DNA from: JBFISM01 sp041608535 | Lineage (GTDB): Bacteria; Actinomycetota; Acidimicrobiia; Spongiisociales; UBA5794 | Length of the DNA: 22,745 nucleotides | Assembly (NCBI GenBank): GCA_041608535.1 | Contig: JBFISM010000050.1 | Location: forward strand, 1 to 22,745 | Direction of reading: 5' to 3' | Shown here: positions 22,244 to 22,745 of the stretch, in pieces | Layout of the letters: the number at the start of each line of letters is the position of its first letter | Numbering within the stretch: the first letter of the stretch is position 1 | The notes under the pieces: generated by a model | The model's input: only the letters and a program-made list of their open reading frames with translations | Databases searched by the model: none | What the model was told of the DNA's origin: nothing | Program-made: the position numbers and the translations under genes

Positions 22244-22339
22244 CCTGTGAAGGCCCTCGCAAGGCGCGTTCCCCCGAGTTCACACCCGGAGGACGCTCCT
22301 CGAGCCCTCCATAGCGAGCACGATCAGTCGTTGTATTCA
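22244..22339 (-). other. 23S-5S internal transcribed spacer
   Basis: About 96 nt between the 23S 3' end and the 5S 5' end. No tRNA is seen in it. Confidence 0.7.

Positions 22340-22745
<406 letters not shown>

Noticed and set aside
22244..22339. tRNA in the 23S-5S spacer
   Set aside because: The spacer is under 100 nt, and no T-arm or anticodon-arm pattern was seen.

Overview
The window is a high-GC bacterial chromosome segment that most resembles Actinomycetota, tentatively an Acidimicrobiia-like lineage (inference). The main evidence is the gene trio MSMEG_4193-type histidine phosphatase, DUF3090 and SCO1664 family; a TIGR03252-type HhH-GPD protein; and many TANNNT boxes only 7-8 nt before start codons, the leaderless architecture common in actinobacteria. 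Coding density is very high, with many 4-nt ATGA/GTGA overlaps.

Layout. 1-571: the end of a membrane protein and a broken ABC-transporter ATPase. 627-1766: a protein of unknown function with an internally duplicated domain. 1923-2988 (minus): a HAD hydrolase followed by two very small reading frames, each joined by an ATGA overlap. 3076-6868 (minus): a GH63-type glycosidase followed by a CorA-type Mg2+ channel. 6926-9333 (plus): LemA and a DUF2207 membrane protein, a common pair. 9395-11535 (plus): glucose-6-phosphate isomerase and a PaaI-type thioesterase. 11517-12618 (minus): a small zinc-finger-like protein and a Crp/Fnr regulator. 12771-13826 (plus): a DUF3179 protein. 13841-15228 (minus): a phosphoglycolate-phosphatase-like HAD and an AlaX-type editing protein. 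15295-15849 (plus): an HhH-GPD protein. 15869-17175 (minus): SURF1 and a DUF2087 protein. 17265-19066 (plus): the actinobacterial trio. 19091-22056 (minus): gamma-glutamyltransferase-like protein, an OB-fold SSB-like protein and a basic TPR protein, preceded by the 5S rRNA and the 3' end of the 23S rRNA of an rrn operon on the minus strand.

The standout is the DUF3179 gene. Its frame is interrupted by a single TGA (13185-13187) exactly where the family's CPLC motif has its first cysteine, giving W-TGA-P-L-C. The frame then continues intact for 213 more codons to a TAG. A perfect 7-bp hairpin with a GGUCC loop starts 13 nt after the TGA. This is the arrangement expected of a bacterial SECIS element, and its loop resembles that of E. 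coli fdhF. The best reading is a selenoprotein with a U-x-x-C redox motif, not a pseudogene. No Sec-machinery genes (selA/B/C/D) lie in the window, so this remains to be proven.

Other points of interest are the leaderless promoters at seven starts, the HAD/microprotein chain, the duplicated-domain protein, and an AlaX whose usual zinc-binding cysteine is Asp.
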